Shown one piece after another: positions 37,621-46,748 of a stretch of 64,000 nt of DNA (position 1 is the first letter of the stretch; each line of letters starts with the position of its first letter). The DNA lies in assembly GCF_003814555.1 (NCBI RefSeq), contig NZ_RKQN01000002.1, positions 558,001 through 622,000 on the forward strand, in the 5' to 3' direction. The notes beneath the pieces were generated by a model, which was given only the letters and a program-made list of their open reading frames with translations, did no database searches and had not been told where the DNA came from. This stretch comes from Vulcaniibacterium tengchongense. GTDB taxonomy: Bacteria > Pseudomonadota > Gammaproteobacteria > Xanthomonadales > Xanthomonadaceae. Position numbers and translations under genes: made by a program.

Positions 37621-39108
37621 ATGGTCCGACTGCCGCGTTCCGCCCCGTTCTGGACCGCCGCGCTGGCGTTGCTGCTGTCCCTGCTCCTGCTCGGCCACCG
37701 CGGCATCTGGGACCCGGACGAGGGCCGCTACACCAACGTCGCGCTGAACATGCTCGACAGCGGCGACTGGCTCAACCCGCGCCGCAACCACGAGGTCGGG
37801 CACTGGACCAAGCCGCCGCTGACCTATTGGGCGATCGCCTCGAGCGTCGCGGCGTTCGGCGTGAATCCCTGGGCCGCCCGCCTGCCGGCGGCGCTGTCCT
37901 ACCTGCTGTGCGTGTGGCTGGCCTGGCGCATCGCCCGGCGCCTGCGGCCCGGTTGCGAGAACCAGGCGGCGCTGATCTACGCGACCATGCTGTTCACCGT
38001 CGGCGCGGCGCAGCTGATCACCACCGATTACCTGCTCGCCGCCGCCGAAACCCTGGCGATGTGGGCGTTCGTCGAGGCCCGCTTCGGCCCCGGGGCGGCG
38101 CGGCCGCGACGCTGGATCGCGCTGATGTGGGTCGGCTTCGCGCTCGCGTTCCTGACCAAGGGACCGCCGGGCCTGTTGCCGCTGCTGGTGGTGCTGCTGT
38201 TCGACGCGGCGCTGCCGGGGCGGCGCGAGCACCGCGCGCTGCAGTGGTCCGGGCTGCTGCTGTTCGTGCTGCTGGCGCTGCCGTGGTACGTCGCGGTGAT
38301 CCACGGCAACCCCGGCCTGTTCCGCTACTTCATCGGCGACGAGGTGGTGAACCGGGTCACCACCAACGAGTTCGGCCGCCATGGCGAGTGGTACGGCTGG
38401 CTGCAGGTCTACCTGCCCACGCTGCTGCTGGGCACCCTGCCGTGGACGCCGGCGCTGCTGCGCTGGGCGCGCACGCTGCCGGCGAGGGTGCGGCCGTGGT
38501 GGCGCGACCCGCCGCGCCGCGCCGCCGACGCGGCCTGGTTGCTGCCGTGCCTGTGGCTGCTGCTGCCGTTGCTGGTGTTCTGCCTGGCGCGCTCGCGGCT
38601 GCCGCTGTACATCCTGCCGCTGTTCGTGCCGCTGGCGGTGATCGCGGCGATGCAGCGCCACCAGGAGGGCCGCGCCCTGCCGCGCTGGCCGCGGCTGGCG
38701 CTGTGGGCCGCGCTGCTGCTCGGCCTGCAGGCCGTGGCCGGGTTCTGGCCGACGCACAAGGACGCGGCGGACTGGGCGCGGGCGATCCGCGCGCGCGCCG
38801 GCGCCGTGCGCGAGGTGGTGTTCGTCGAGGACATGGCGCGCTACGGCCTGCACCTGCATCTGGGCCGCGGCGTGGAGATCGAGAAGATTTCGCTCGAGCC
38901 GCTGCCGCAGCCGCGCTTCAACCCGCCCTACGACGAGCCGCTGGCGACCGAGCTGGCCGAGCACGAGCCGCACGTGGTCTGGATTTGCAAGGCCGGGCGG
39001 TGGCCCGCCTTGCGCGCGCGGATCGCCGCCTTGGGCTACCAGGCCTCCGCGCTGGGGACGCCGTACCAGGGGCGGGTGATGTTCCGGGTGTCGAAGCCGA
39101 GGCCTTGA
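37621..39108 (+). CDS. ArnT/PMT-type membrane glycosyltransferase (GT83-like)
   Basis: A 495-residue polytopic enzyme. The catalytic first periplasmic loop contains GIWDPDEGRYTNVALNMLDS (the DE motif), followed by NHEVGHWTKPPLTYWAIA, the classic ArnT-type pattern. About 11 membrane helices follow, with RSRLPLYILPLFVPLAVI near the C-terminal third and a soluble C-terminal domain. The family transfers sugar from an undecaprenyl-phosphate donor to lipid A or other acceptors. Substrate identity is unclear. Start ATG 37621; a GTG at 37585 would add 12 residues. Confidence 0.9.
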   Translation: MVRLPRSAPFWTAALALLLSLLLLGHRGIWDPDEGRYTNVALNMLDSGDWLNPRRNHEVGHWTKPPLTYWAIASSVAAFGVNPWAARLPAALSYLLCVWLAWRIARRLRPGCENQAALIYATMLFTVGAAQLITTDYLLAAAETLAMWAFVEARFGPGAARPRRWIALMWVGFALAFLTKGPPGLLPLLVVLLFDAALPGRREHRALQWSGLLLFVLLALPWYVAVIHGNPGLFRYFIGDEVVNRVTTNEFGRHGEWYGWLQVYLPTLLLGTLPWTPALLRWARTLPARVRPWWRDPPRRAADAAWLLPCLWLLLPLLVFCLARSRLPLYILPLFVPLAVIAAMQRHQEGRALPRWPRLALWAALLLGLQAVAGFWPTHKDAADWARAIRARAGAVREVVFVEDMARYGLHLHLGRGVEIEKISLEPLPQPRFNPPYDEPLATELAEHEPHVVWICKAGRWPALRARIAALGYQASALGTPYQGRVMFRVSKPRP

Positions 39109-39165
39109 GAACGAGGAACGGGCCGCGAGGGAAGAGCCCGTCGCGCCCCGGTTTCCAGTACCCCT

Positions 39166-39768
39166 TCACTCGCGCCCCGCGCCAAGCCACTGCCCCAGCC
39201 CTTCGCCGAGCAGCAGCCGGGTCACCGCGGCGCGTTCGGCCAGCGGCTGCGCGCGCACCACCTCGAGCAGCTGGCCGACCGCGCGGCAGCGCGCGTCGTG
39301 GTCGTCGCCGGCCAGCGCCGCGGTGAAGCCGTCGTGCAGCAGCGCCGCGCGCACGCCGGCGGCCTTCAACGCCTGCCGCGCCTGCGCCGGGTCGTAGGGC
39401 TGGCGCGGGCTCTGCGCCGCGCTCACCACCAGCACGGCGACGGCGTCGGCGAAGCGCGCGCGGGTGTCGTCGCCCAGCCGGCCGGACAGCTGCTGCAGCC
39501 GCTCCAGGCCCGGCTCGCCGCGCGGATCGAACAGCGCGCACAGCGCCTGCGCGTCGCGGGGCGACTGCGCGCTCGCGTGCAAGGCCTGCAGCAGGCCGTC
39601 GAGCGCGGAGTCCGGCGCCCGCAGCAGCAATTCCTCGCCGCTGGCGAGCACGGCCGCGGGGTCGAGGCCCCAGGCGTCGAGCGGCGGCGGCTGCGCGGGC
39701 GCAGACGTGGGCGCGGCCGCGAGCAGCAGCGGCAGCCAGCATGCGGCGGAACGGCGGCGAAGCGTCAT
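39166..39768 (-). CDS. Exported hypothetical protein
   Basis: A 200-residue protein with a Sec signal (RRRSAACWLPLLLAAAPTSA, then PAQP). The mature part is almost all helical, Leu/Ala/Arg-rich (LLQALHASAQSPRDAQALCA, then LERLQQLSGRLGDD). I do not recognise a family. The start at ATG 39768 gives the signal peptide; the frame is open to 39969 upstream but is Arg/Gly noise there. It follows the EamA transporter by 259 bases on the same strand. Confidence 0.6.
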   Translation of the reverse strand: MTLRRRSAACWLPLLLAAAPTSAPAQPPPLDAWGLDPAAVLASGEELLLRAPDSALDGLLQALHASAQSPRDAQALCALFDPRGEPGLERLQQLSGRLGDDTRARFADAVAVLVVSAAQSPRQPYDPAQARQALKAAGVRAALLHDGFTAALAGDDHDARCRAVGQLLEVVRAQPLAERAAVTRLLLGEGLGQWLGAGRE

Positions 39769-40027
39769 CGTGATCTTTCCTGCGACCGGCCGACTGTAGC
39801 CGCCGGCGACTGAATCCCCGCATCCTGCCGCATGCGGCGCACGCCCGGCGCCGGCTGTCCATGCGTTCCGCGAGGTATCGCGAGCGGCCGCAGCGCAGGC
39901 CGGCGCGGCCACCGGCGGCAGGGGCGTCGCCGCAGCGCCTGACGCATTCGGGGCGCGTCGCCCGCCCACACCGCGACCGCGTTCCGACGCCGCGCGGGAG
40001 CGGAAGCGGCTTCCCGCGGCCGGGGCG

Positions 40028-41047
40028 TCACGCCCCGCGCTCGCAGCGCAGGGCCTCGCCCGGGCGACGTTCGCCCGCCGCGCGCGCCGCGACCAGGCTG
40101 AAGGCGACGATGCCGAGCACCACCAGCGCCGCCCCGAACAGGGCGCCGCCGCGCGGCCAGGCCTCGCCCAGCCACAACACGCCGATCAGGGTCGCGAACA
40201 GGATCTCGGCGGCCTGCATCGCCTCGGCGGCCGCCAGCGCGGTCGGCTCGCGGCGGACCATGCCGGTGGCCTGGAAGAACAGCACCGTGGCGACGATGCC
40301 GGCGCCGAGCGCCACGCCCGCGGCCAGCCACACCTGCCCCGCCGAAGGCGCGCCGGCCTGGGCGTACGCATACGCCGCCACCGCCCACCACAGCGGCTGG
40401 CTGGCCAGGGTCATGCCGAACACGCGCTGGGTGGCGTTGAGCTCCGGCAGGCCGCTGCGCGCGTGGGCGCGCTCCAGGTGCAGCAGCAGGCCGCGGTTGC
40501 CGAGCGGATAGGCGAACGCCGCCACCGCCACCAGCGCCAGCGCGAACCAGCCCTGGCGGTCGAGCGCGCCGCCGCCGTGGCCGAACTGCAGCAGCAGCAC
40601 GCCGAGCACCACCACCGCGCCGGTCGTCAGCGCCGGCAGCGGGATGCGCGCGCGAGGGTCGCGCGCGCCGCCGCCCCGGTACAGCAGCGGCGCGCACAGC
40701 ATCCCCGCGATCACGGTCAGCTGGAACGTGCCGGCGACCAGCCACGACGGCCCGCTCGCCGCGGCCCAGCTCAGGCAGACGTAGAACAGCACGAAGCCGA
40801 TGCCGCTCCACAGCAGCCACGGCCCCGGCTGGGCGCGGATCGCGCGCCACACCGGCGCCGCGCCGCCCTGCCACGGCATCAGCGGCAGCATCAAGGGCAA
40901 GGTGATCAGGTAGCGCAGCGCCGCGGTCCAGGCCCAGTGCCCGCCGTCGACCGCGGCGGCGCGGTTGAGCACGTAGGTGCAGGTGAAGAAGAACGCCGAC
41001 GCCAGCGCGATCGCCACCGCCGCCAGCGCCCGCCGGCGCGGCGTCAT
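40028..41047 (-). CDS. EmrE-like multidrug/metabolite transporter (DMT superfamily)
   Basis: A 339-residue protein with ten hydrophobic helices. The first helix (ALASAFFFTCTYVLNRAAAV) and second (TAALRYLITLPLMLPLMPW) fit the putative multidrug-resistance efflux branch of the DMT superfamily, and the last three (AEAMQAAEILFATLIGVLWL) close the second repeat. The start ATG overlaps the bioC stop by four bases (ATGA), so it is translated from the biotin transcript. Exporting or importing a biotin-pathway compound is possible, but unproven. Confidence 0.85.
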   Translation of the reverse strand: MTPRRRALAAVAIALASAFFFTCTYVLNRAAAVDGGHWAWTAALRYLITLPLMLPLMPWQGGAAPVWRAIRAQPGPWLLWSGIGFVLFYVCLSWAAASGPSWLVAGTFQLTVIAGMLCAPLLYRGGGARDPRARIPLPALTTGAVVVLGVLLLQFGHGGGALDRQGWFALALVAVAAFAYPLGNRGLLLHLERAHARSGLPELNATQRVFGMTLASQPLWWAVAAYAYAQAGAPSAGQVWLAAGVALGAGIVATVLFFQATGMVRREPTALAAAEAMQAAEILFATLIGVLWLGEAWPRGGALFGAALVVLGIVAFSLVAARAAGERRPGEALRCERGA

Positions 41048-41949
41048 CCGCGCCTCCGCACCGGGATGCGATCGGCGGGCACGCGCACCTCGTCGACGCC
41101 GCCGCTGCGGATCGGCGTGCCCGGCGGCGGGCCCCAGGCCTGGGCGTAGATCACCTCCCAGGTCGCGGGCAGGCGGCCGTCGCGGCGGAAGGCCTCGTAG
41201 GCCTGCGCCGCGCGGGCGAAGCGCGCGCGCCCGGTGAGGCTGCGGCGGCGTTCGCGCAGCGCGTTGGTCGCGCCCAGCGCGCGCAGCTCGCGCATCAGGT
41301 GCGCGAGGTCCGGATGGCCGAGCACGAACTCGTCGCGGTCCAGCACCGGGTTCTTGAAGCCGGCCGCGATCAGCGCGTCGCCGAACTGGGCGATCGACGC
41401 GAACGGGCTCACGTGCGGCGCGTCGTCGGCCTGGGCGAAGGCCTCGCGCAGTTCGTGCAGCGTGTCAGGGCCGAAGGTCGAGACCAGCAGCAGCCCGTCG
41501 GGCTTGAGCACGCGGCGGAAGCCGGCGAACACCGCCGGCAGGTCCTCGACCCATTGCAGGCACAGGTTCGAGAACAGCACGTCGACGCTGGCGTCGCGCA
41601 GCGGCAGCGCGCGCGCGTCGGCGCAGACCGGCGCCGGGCGGCGCGCGAACGGGCGCCAGCCGCCGGCGTGGCGGCGCGTCTGCCGCAGCATCGGCAAGGC
41701 CAGATCGAGCGCCAGCACCTGCGCCTTGGGCCAGCGCCTCTGCATCGCGGCGGCGGCATGGCCCGGGCCGCAGCCCAGATCGACCACCCGCTGCGGCGGC
41801 GCGCGGCCGAGCGCCGGATCGTCGAGGTAGTCGAGCTGCTCCATCAGCCGCGCGCCGACTTCGCGCTGCAGCGCGGCGGCGCCGTCGTAGCCGTGCGCGG
41901 CGCGCGAGAAGGCGCGGCGGATCTGGCGGTGGTCGAAGGGATCGGTCAT
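41044..41949 (-). CDS. bioC: Malonyl-ACP O-methyltransferase BioC
   Basis: A 301-residue SAM-dependent methyltransferase that methylates malonyl-ACP to start pimeloyl synthesis for biotin. ATG 41949 gives the standard BioC start with IRRAFSRAAHGYDGAAALQR. The SAM motif is VVDLGCGPGHAAAAMQRRWP. VLFSNLCLQWVEDLPAVFAG, then LKPDGLLLVSTFGPDTLHEL, are BioC hallmarks. The frame is open upstream to 42048 without good sequence. It is downstream of bioH across a 258-base gap with a palindromic element. Confidence 0.94.
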   Translation of the reverse strand: MTDPFDHRQIRRAFSRAAHGYDGAAALQREVGARLMEQLDYLDDPALGRAPPQRVVDLGCGPGHAAAAMQRRWPKAQVLALDLALPMLRQTRRHAGGWRPFARRPAPVCADARALPLRDASVDVLFSNLCLQWVEDLPAVFAGFRRVLKPDGLLLVSTFGPDTLHELREAFAQADDAPHVSPFASIAQFGDALIAAGFKNPVLDRDEFVLGHPDLAHLMRELRALGATNALRERRRSLTGRARFARAAQAYEAFRRDGRLPATWEVIYAQAWGPPPGTPIRSGGVDEVRVPADRIPVRRRG

Positions 41950-42064
41950 TCGGGATCGGCGGGATCGAAAGGGAGCGCCGGAACGCTCGTGGGGGGAGGC
42001 GAATGGGCGGCCGACATTGTCCTCCGGCGCGGCACGCGGCTGTTCCACCCAGTCACGTACGCAG

Positions 42065-42162
42065 CCAGGATTACCGGGTTGCGCGGCCCCCGGCGGCAGG
42101 GATGCCGCCGGGAAGCCTGCATGGACGTACTCACGGCGTGGCGCGCAACGCGGTATCCCTGG
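42065..42162. repeat. 98-bp nested palindromic element (MITE/REP-like) within the biotin cluster
   Basis: The outer arms are CCAGGATTACCGGGTTGCGC (42065-42084) and GCGCAACGCGGTATCCCTGG (42143-42162), 17 of 20 matching as an inverted repeat. Inside lies a perfect 10-base hairpin, CCCGGCGGCA-GGGA-TGCCGCCGGG (42089-42112). The whole element sits between bioH and bioC, both transcribed leftward. It encodes no transposase. Similar short palindromic elements are common in xanthomonads, but whether this one is repeated elsewhere cannot be seen here. Confidence 0.7.
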
Positions 42163-42207
42163 CCGCTTGCGCGACCTTGCGAAAGCATTCGTTGGTGGCC
42201 AGGCACA

Positions 42208-42972
42208 TCAAGGCAGGGCGCGCATGAACGCGTCGATCTCGGCCGCGACCTGGTCCGCGGCGCCGAGGAACGGCGCGTGCCCGGCGCCGGCGATCACCAC
42301 GCTGCGCGCCTGCGGCGCCAGGGCCGCCGCGGCCGGCATCGCCCCGGGCGGGATCAGGCGATCGCGGCGGCCGGCGATCCACAGGCTCGGCACCGGCAGC
42401 CGCGACAGCTCGGCGCGCGCGTCGAACGTGTCCAGCAGCGCCAGGCCCTCCTGCAGCGCGCGTTCGGCCGGTTCGCCGCGCGCGAACGCCTGCCGCTTCA
42501 GGTCGCGCAGTTCTTCCTGCGCATGGGTCGAACCCAGCGCCTCCAGCGCGAGAAAGCCCTCCAGCGTGCCGCGGAAATCGCGCCGCAGCGATTCGCCGAA
42601 CTCGCCGAACAGCTGCGGCGCGACCCCATGCGGCCAGTCGGCGCCGGCGACGAAGCGCGGCGAGGACGCCACCATCACCAGCCCGCGCACGCGGCCGGGG
42701 TGGTCGAGCGCGGCGCGCAGCGCGAACTGCCCGCCCAGCGACCAGCCCAGCCAGACCGCGTCCGGCACCCGCGCGACCAGCTCGGCCGCCAGCGGCGCCG
42801 GCTGCAGCGGGGTGTCGTCCTCGCGCGCATGGCCGTGGCCGGGCAGGTCGACCGAGTGCAGGGTGTAGCGGTCGGCCAGGCGCTCGGCCAGCGGCGCGAA
42901 CAGCTCGCCGTGCATCGCCCAACCGTGGATCAGCGCCAGCGCGGGGCCCTGCCCGCGCGTTTCGATGTGCAT
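42208..42972 (-). CDS. bioH: Pimeloyl-ACP methyl ester carboxylesterase BioH
   Basis: A 254-residue alpha/beta hydrolase that removes the methyl ester from pimeloyl-ACP. The catalytic triad is Ser78 (WLGWSLGGQFALR), Asp204 (AGRRDRLIPPG) and His232 (IAGAGHAPFL). The oxyanion region is ALIHGWAMHGELF. Length and start fit BioH. It lies 21 bases downstream of the ACT-domain gene. Confidence 0.94.
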   Translation of the reverse strand: MHIETRGQGPALALIHGWAMHGELFAPLAERLADRYTLHSVDLPGHGHAREDDTPLQPAPLAAELVARVPDAVWLGWSLGGQFALRAALDHPGRVRGLVMVASSPRFVAGADWPHGVAPQLFGEFGESLRRDFRGTLEGFLALEALGSTHAQEELRDLKRQAFARGEPAERALQEGLALLDTFDARAELSRLPVPSLWIAGRRDRLIPPGAMPAAAALAPQARSVVIAGAGHAPFLGAADQVAAEIDAFMRALP

Positions 42973-42993
42973 GGTGTCGTACGTCTTCGCTTG

Positions 42994-43419
42994 CTAGGCC
43001 CTGCCCCGCTGGCGGGGCTGGGCCGGGGTGGTGCGCAACGCCGCCAGCGCGGCCAGCGCCTCGTCGCGGCGCGCGGCCGCGACCAGCAGATGATCGTGGT
43101 GGAAGCCGGCCAGCACATTGCACGGTATGGCGCGTTCGGCCAGCGCGCGCGCGACCGCGGCGGTCAGCCCGACCGCCTCGAGCGCCGAATGCACGCCCAG
43201 CGTCAGCCAGGCGGCGACGAAGCCGTAGCGCAGGCCGAGCGCGTCGGCATCCTCGCGCCGCAGCACGTAGCTGGGGCCTTCGGCCTCGTGCACGACCGCC
43301 TGCGCCAGCGCGGCCAGCCGCGGATCCGGCGCGGGCGCGGCGACGAACACGTACTCGTCCGGGCGCGCCTGCACCTGCAGGGTGGCGAGCATCGCCGCCA
43401 GATCGGTTTCGCCGCTCAC
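42994..43419 (-). CDS. ACT-domain protein (DUF2241-like)
   Basis: A 141-residue protein with an ACT-like fold at its C-terminus: VAAWLTLGVHSALEAVGLTA, then LAERAIPCNVLAGFHHDHLL. This VHSSLEAVGLTAAV-type signature and the HHDH motif are typical of DUF2241/ACT_7 proteins of unknown role, probably ligand-binding. I start at GTG 43419 (SGETDLAAMLATLQ follows); upstream sequence in the frame is Arg/Ala noise. It lies between bioF and bioH, so it is likely co-transcribed with biotin genes. Confidence 0.82.
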   Translation of the reverse strand: MSGETDLAAMLATLQVQARPDEYVFVAAPAPDPRLAALAQAVVHEAEGPSYVLRREDADALGLRYGFVAAWLTLGVHSALEAVGLTAAVARALAERAIPCNVLAGFHHDHLLVAAARRDEALAALAALRTTPAQPRQRGRA

Positions 43420-43486
43420 CGATGCGCCCGCGATGCGCCGCGCGCGCGACGCTGCCGAAGCGATCCGCCGAGGGCCATCGGCCGGC

Positions 43487-44722
43487 TCACAGGAACAGCA
43501 GCACCGGCGCCCGGTCCGCGGGGCGCGGCGGTTGCGCATGCGCCGGATCGCTACGGTCGCGCGCCTGCGCCAGCGCCTCCACCAGCCCGTCGACGTCGCC
43601 AACGCCGTGCAGCGCCGACAGCGTGACCCGCAACCGCGCACGGCCTTCCGGCACCGTCGGCGGACGGATCGGCGCGACCCAGTAGCCGGCCTGCTCCAGC
43701 GCCTGCGCCATCGCCAGCGCGCGCGCGTCGTCGCCGCACAGCACCGGCTGGATCGGCGTGTGCGAATCGAGCAGGTCCAGGCCATGCCGGCGCGCGCCGT
43801 CGCGGAAGCGCGCGATCAGTTCCTCGAGCCTGGCGCGGCGCCAGTGTTCGGCCCGCGCCAGCCGCACCGCGGCCAGCGCGGCCGCGGCCAGCGCCGGCGG
43901 CAGCGCGGTGGTGTAGACGTACGGGCGCGCGGTCTCCGCCAGGTGGCCGATCAGGTCGGCCTCGCCCAGTACCGCCGCGCCGTAGCCGCCCAGCGCCTTG
44001 CCCAGCGTGGCCAGCTGCAGCGGCACGTCGTCCGGGCCGAGCTTGGCCGCGGCCACGCTGCCGCGCCCGTCCGGGCCGACCACGCCGACGCCGTGCGCGT
44101 CGTCCACGTACAGCAGCGCCTTCTGCACCCGGGCCACGAGCGCCAGCTCGCGCAGCGGCGCGACGTCGCCGTCCATGCTGAACACCCCGTCGGTGGCGAG
44201 CATCGCCGCGCCCTCGGGCAGGCTGCGCAACTGCCGGATCGCGCCCTCGGCGTCGAGGTGCGGATAGCGGCGCAGGCGGCAGCCGGCCAGGCGCGCGGCG
44301 TCGATCAGGCTGGCGTGGTTGAGCCGGTCCTGCACGCAGACGTCCTCGTCGCCGAGCAGCGCCTGCACCACCGCCAGGTTCGCCATGAAGCCGCTGCCGA
44401 ACAGCAGCGCGCGCGGGTAGCCGAGCCAGTCGGCCAGTTCGCGCTCCAGCGCCTCGTGCGCCGCGTGGTGGCCGCAGACCAGGTGCGAGGCGACGCCGCC
44501 GGCGCCCTCGCGCGCGGCCGCGTCCTGCAGCGCGTTCGTCACCGCGAAGTGCTGCGACAGGCCGAGGTAGTCGTTGCCGCAGAAGTTCAGCAGCGAGCGG
44601 CCGTCGACGGTGCAGCGGGCGCTGTCGCGGTGGCTCACCACGCGGCGCACGCGCGTGCGCCGGGCCGCCTCGCGCTGCGCGCGCGCGGCGGCGATGCGCT
44701 CGCGCCAGGACGGGCGGCTCAT
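43487..44722 (-). CDS. bioF: 8-amino-7-oxononanoate synthase BioF
   Basis: A 411-residue PLP enzyme joining pimeloyl-ACP and alanine. [20 protein letters not shown] and [20 protein letters not shown] are standard. The PLP lysine is Lys242 ([15 protein letters not shown]) after [20 protein letters not shown]. Length is slightly above the usual 385-390 because of an N-terminal Arg-rich stretch and a C-terminal tail. It follows bioB after 21 bases. Confidence 0.95.
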   Translation of the reverse strand: MSRPSWRERIAAARAQREAARRTRVRRVVSHRDSARCTVDGRSLLNFCGNDYLGLSQHFAVTNALQDAAAREGAGGVASHLVCGHHAAHEALERELADWLGYPRALLFGSGFMANLAVVQALLGDEDVCVQDRLNHASLIDAARLAGCRLRRYPHLDAEGAIRQLRSLPEGAAMLATDGVFSMDGDVAPLRELALVARVQKALLYVDDAHGVGVVGPDGRGSVAAAKLGPDDVPLQLATLGKALGGYGAAVLGEADLIGHLAETARPYVYTTALPPALAAAALAAVRLARAEHWRRARLEELIARFRDGARRHGLDLLDSHTPIQPVLCGDDARALAMAQALEQAGYWVAPIRPPTVPEGRARLRVTLSALHGVGDVDGLVEALAQARDRSDPAHAQPPRPADRAPVLLFL

Positions 44723-44743
44723 GCCGGCCCCGCCGCGGCGCGG

Positions 44744-45775
44744 TCAGGCGGCGCGGCCTCGCGCCGGCGATTCGACGATATCGGCATGGACGGTCTCCCC
44801 CTGCTCGACCACGGGCATCGGGCGCAGGCCCAACCGGGCGAACAATGCCATATCCCGCTCGGTGTCGGGGTTGCCGGTCGTCAGCAATTTCTCGCCGTAG
44901 AAGATGGAGTTCGCCCCGGCCAGGAAGCACAGCGCCTGCAGCTCGTCGCTCATCGACTCGCGCCCGGCCGACAGCCGCACCATCGAGCGCGGCATCAGGA
45001 TGCGGGCGACCGCGATCGTGCGCACGAACTCGAACGGGTCCAGCTCGGCGGTGCCGGCCAGCGGCGTGCCCTCGACCCGGACCAGGCGGTTGATCGGCAC
45101 CGAATCCGGGTGCGCCGGCAGGTTGGCCAGGGTCTGCAGCAGGCCGGCGCGCTGCTCGCGCGACTCGCCCATACCGACGATGCCGCCGCAGCAGGTCTTC
45201 AGCCCGGCGTCGCGCACGTGCGCGAGCGTGTCCAGCCGGTCCTGGATCTCGCGGGTGTGGATGATCCGGTTGTAGAACTCCGGCGCGGTGTCGAGGTTGT
45301 GGTTGTAGTAGTCCAGCCCGGCGTCCTTGAGCGCGCGGGCCTGCTCGCCGCTGAGCATGCCCAGGGTGGCGCAGGTCTCCAGGCCCAGCGCCTTCACCTC
45401 GCGGATCATCGCCGCGACCTTGGGGATGTCGCGGTCCTTCGGCGAACGCCAGGCCGCGCCCATGCAGAAGCGGCTGGCGCCGGCGGCCTTGGCCTGGCGC
45501 GCCTTCTCCAGCACCGCCTCGGTGCTCATCAGCTTGGTCGCCTCCACCCCGGTGTGGTAGCGCGCCGCCTGCGGGCAATAGCCGCAATCCTCGGGGCAGC
45601 CGCCGGTCTTGATCGACAGCAGGGTGCTGACCTGGACCTGCGCCGGGTCGAAGTGGGCGCGGTGCACGCCGGCGGCGCGGTGCAGCAGTTCCGGGAACGG
45701 CAGCTCGAACAGCGCCCGCACCTCGGCGCGGGTCCAGTCGTGGCGCAGGACGGGGCGTTCGCTGACGGCGGGCAT
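44744..45775 (-). CDS. bioB: Biotin synthase BioB
   Basis: A 343-residue radical SAM enzyme inserting sulfur into dethiobiotin. The cluster cysteines are C60, C64 and C67 ([16 protein letters not shown]). [40 protein letters not shown] and [20 protein letters not shown] are all in place. ATG 45775 matches the family start; the frame is open to 45868 across the operator. It is the first gene of the leftward biotin cluster. Confidence 0.97.
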   Translation of the reverse strand: MPAVSERPVLRHDWTRAEVRALFELPFPELLHRAAGVHRAHFDPAQVQVSTLLSIKTGGCPEDCGYCPQAARYHTGVEATKLMSTEAVLEKARQAKAAGASRFCMGAAWRSPKDRDIPKVAAMIREVKALGLETCATLGMLSGEQARALKDAGLDYYNHNLDTAPEFYNRIIHTREIQDRLDTLAHVRDAGLKTCCGGIVGMGESREQRAGLLQTLANLPAHPDSVPINRLVRVEGTPLAGTAELDPFEFVRTIAVARILMPRSMVRLSAGRESMSDELQALCFLAGANSIFYGEKLLTTGNPDTERDMALFARLGLRPMPVVEQGETVHADIVESPARGRAA

Positions 45776-45835
45776 GGGCGTTTTCCGACGGCTCCGGCGA
45801 GGCAGGCCGGGCAGTCTGGTGGGCATGGCCGCACC

Positions 45836-45867
45836 TGTCAACCAAACCTCATCCTTCCAAGTTGACA
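45836..45867 (-). promoter_or_regulatory. BirA-type biotin operator upstream of bioB
   Basis: TGTCAACC-N16-AGTTGACA is an inverted repeat with seven of eight bases paired, matching the half-site and spacing pattern of BirA operators (TGTAAACC-N15/16-GGTTTACA). It begins 61 bases upstream of the bioB ATG and also lies in the 5' end of the comF frame. Biotin-bound BirA would repress bioB and possibly divergent comF. Confidence 0.8.
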
Positions 45868-45926
45868 AGGCCGCAACCGCGCCGGCGCCCGCGCCCGAGG
45901 CCGCCGCGCCGCAATCCGGCAGTCAG

Positions 45927-46679
45927 GTGCCGGGCGCCGGCACCGGGCCGGCGACGTCGCCGCGGCCTCGCGCGAACCATCCCGCGCTGCGCCGCTGGCT
46001 CGATCGCATCGGCCTGGCCCTGTGGCCGCCGCGCTGCCTGCTCTGCGCCGAACCGGGCGAGGCCGGGCGCGACCTGTGCCGCGCCTGCCACGCCGCGCTG
46101 CCGTTCGCCGGGCCCGCCTGCGTGCGCTGCGCGCTGCCGCTGCCGGCGCCGGCCGAGCTGTGCGGCGCGTGCCTGCGCCGGCCGCCGCCGCAGGCCAGCG
46201 CCCACGCCGCCTTCGTCTACGCGTTCCCGCTCGACCGCCTGCTGCCGCGCGCCAAGTTCCATGGCGACCTGGCCGGCGCGCGCCTGCTGGCGCAGCTGAT
46301 GGCGCCGCGCTTCGCCGCCGCGGAGCGGCCGCAGGCGCTGCTGCCGGTGCCGCTGCACCGCAGCCGGCTGCGCCGGCGCGGCTACGACCAGGCGCTGGAG
46401 CTGGCCCGGCCGCTGGCGCGCGCGCTCGAGCTGCCGCTGCGCGACGACCTGCTGCGGCGCGTCCGCGCGACCGCGGCGCAATCGCGGCTGGACGCGGCCG
46501 CGCGCCGGCGCAACCTGCGCGGCGCCTTCGCGGTGCGTGCCGGCGTCCCGCTGCCGGCGCACGTGGCGGTGTTCGACGACGTGATGACCACCGGCGCGAC
46601 CGTCCATGCCGCCGCGCGCGCGCTGCGCCGCGCCGGCGTCGCGCGCGTCGACGTGTGGGTGTGCGCTCGGGCGCCCTGA
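45927..46679 (+). CDS. comF: ComF-family phosphoribosyltransferase-fold protein
   Basis: A 250-residue protein. Four zinc-ribbon CxxC-type pairs (CLLC, CRAC, CVRC, CGAC) occupy residues about 33-80. The phosphoribosyltransferase motif is HVAVFDDVMTTGATVHAAAR. ComF is linked to natural DNA uptake. Start is uncertain: ATG 45825 gives 34 more residues, but then the coding region covers the biotin operator; I prefer GTG 45927. The gene is divergent from bioB. Confidence 0.88.
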   Translation: MPGAGTGPATSPRPRANHPALRRWLDRIGLALWPPRCLLCAEPGEAGRDLCRACHAALPFAGPACVRCALPLPAPAELCGACLRRPPPQASAHAAFVYAFPLDRLLPRAKFHGDLAGARLLAQLMAPRFAAAERPQALLPVPLHRSRLRRRGYDQALELARPLARALELPLRDDLLRRVRATAAQSRLDAAARRRNLRGAFAVRAGVPLPAHVAVFDDVMTTGATVHAAARALRRAGVARVDVWVCARAP

Positions 46680-46748
46680 CGCGAGGCGTGGGGCGCGCGC
46701 GAAAAACGCATGCGCGCCTCCCGCCGCCCGTTTCCGCGCCCCCGCTTC

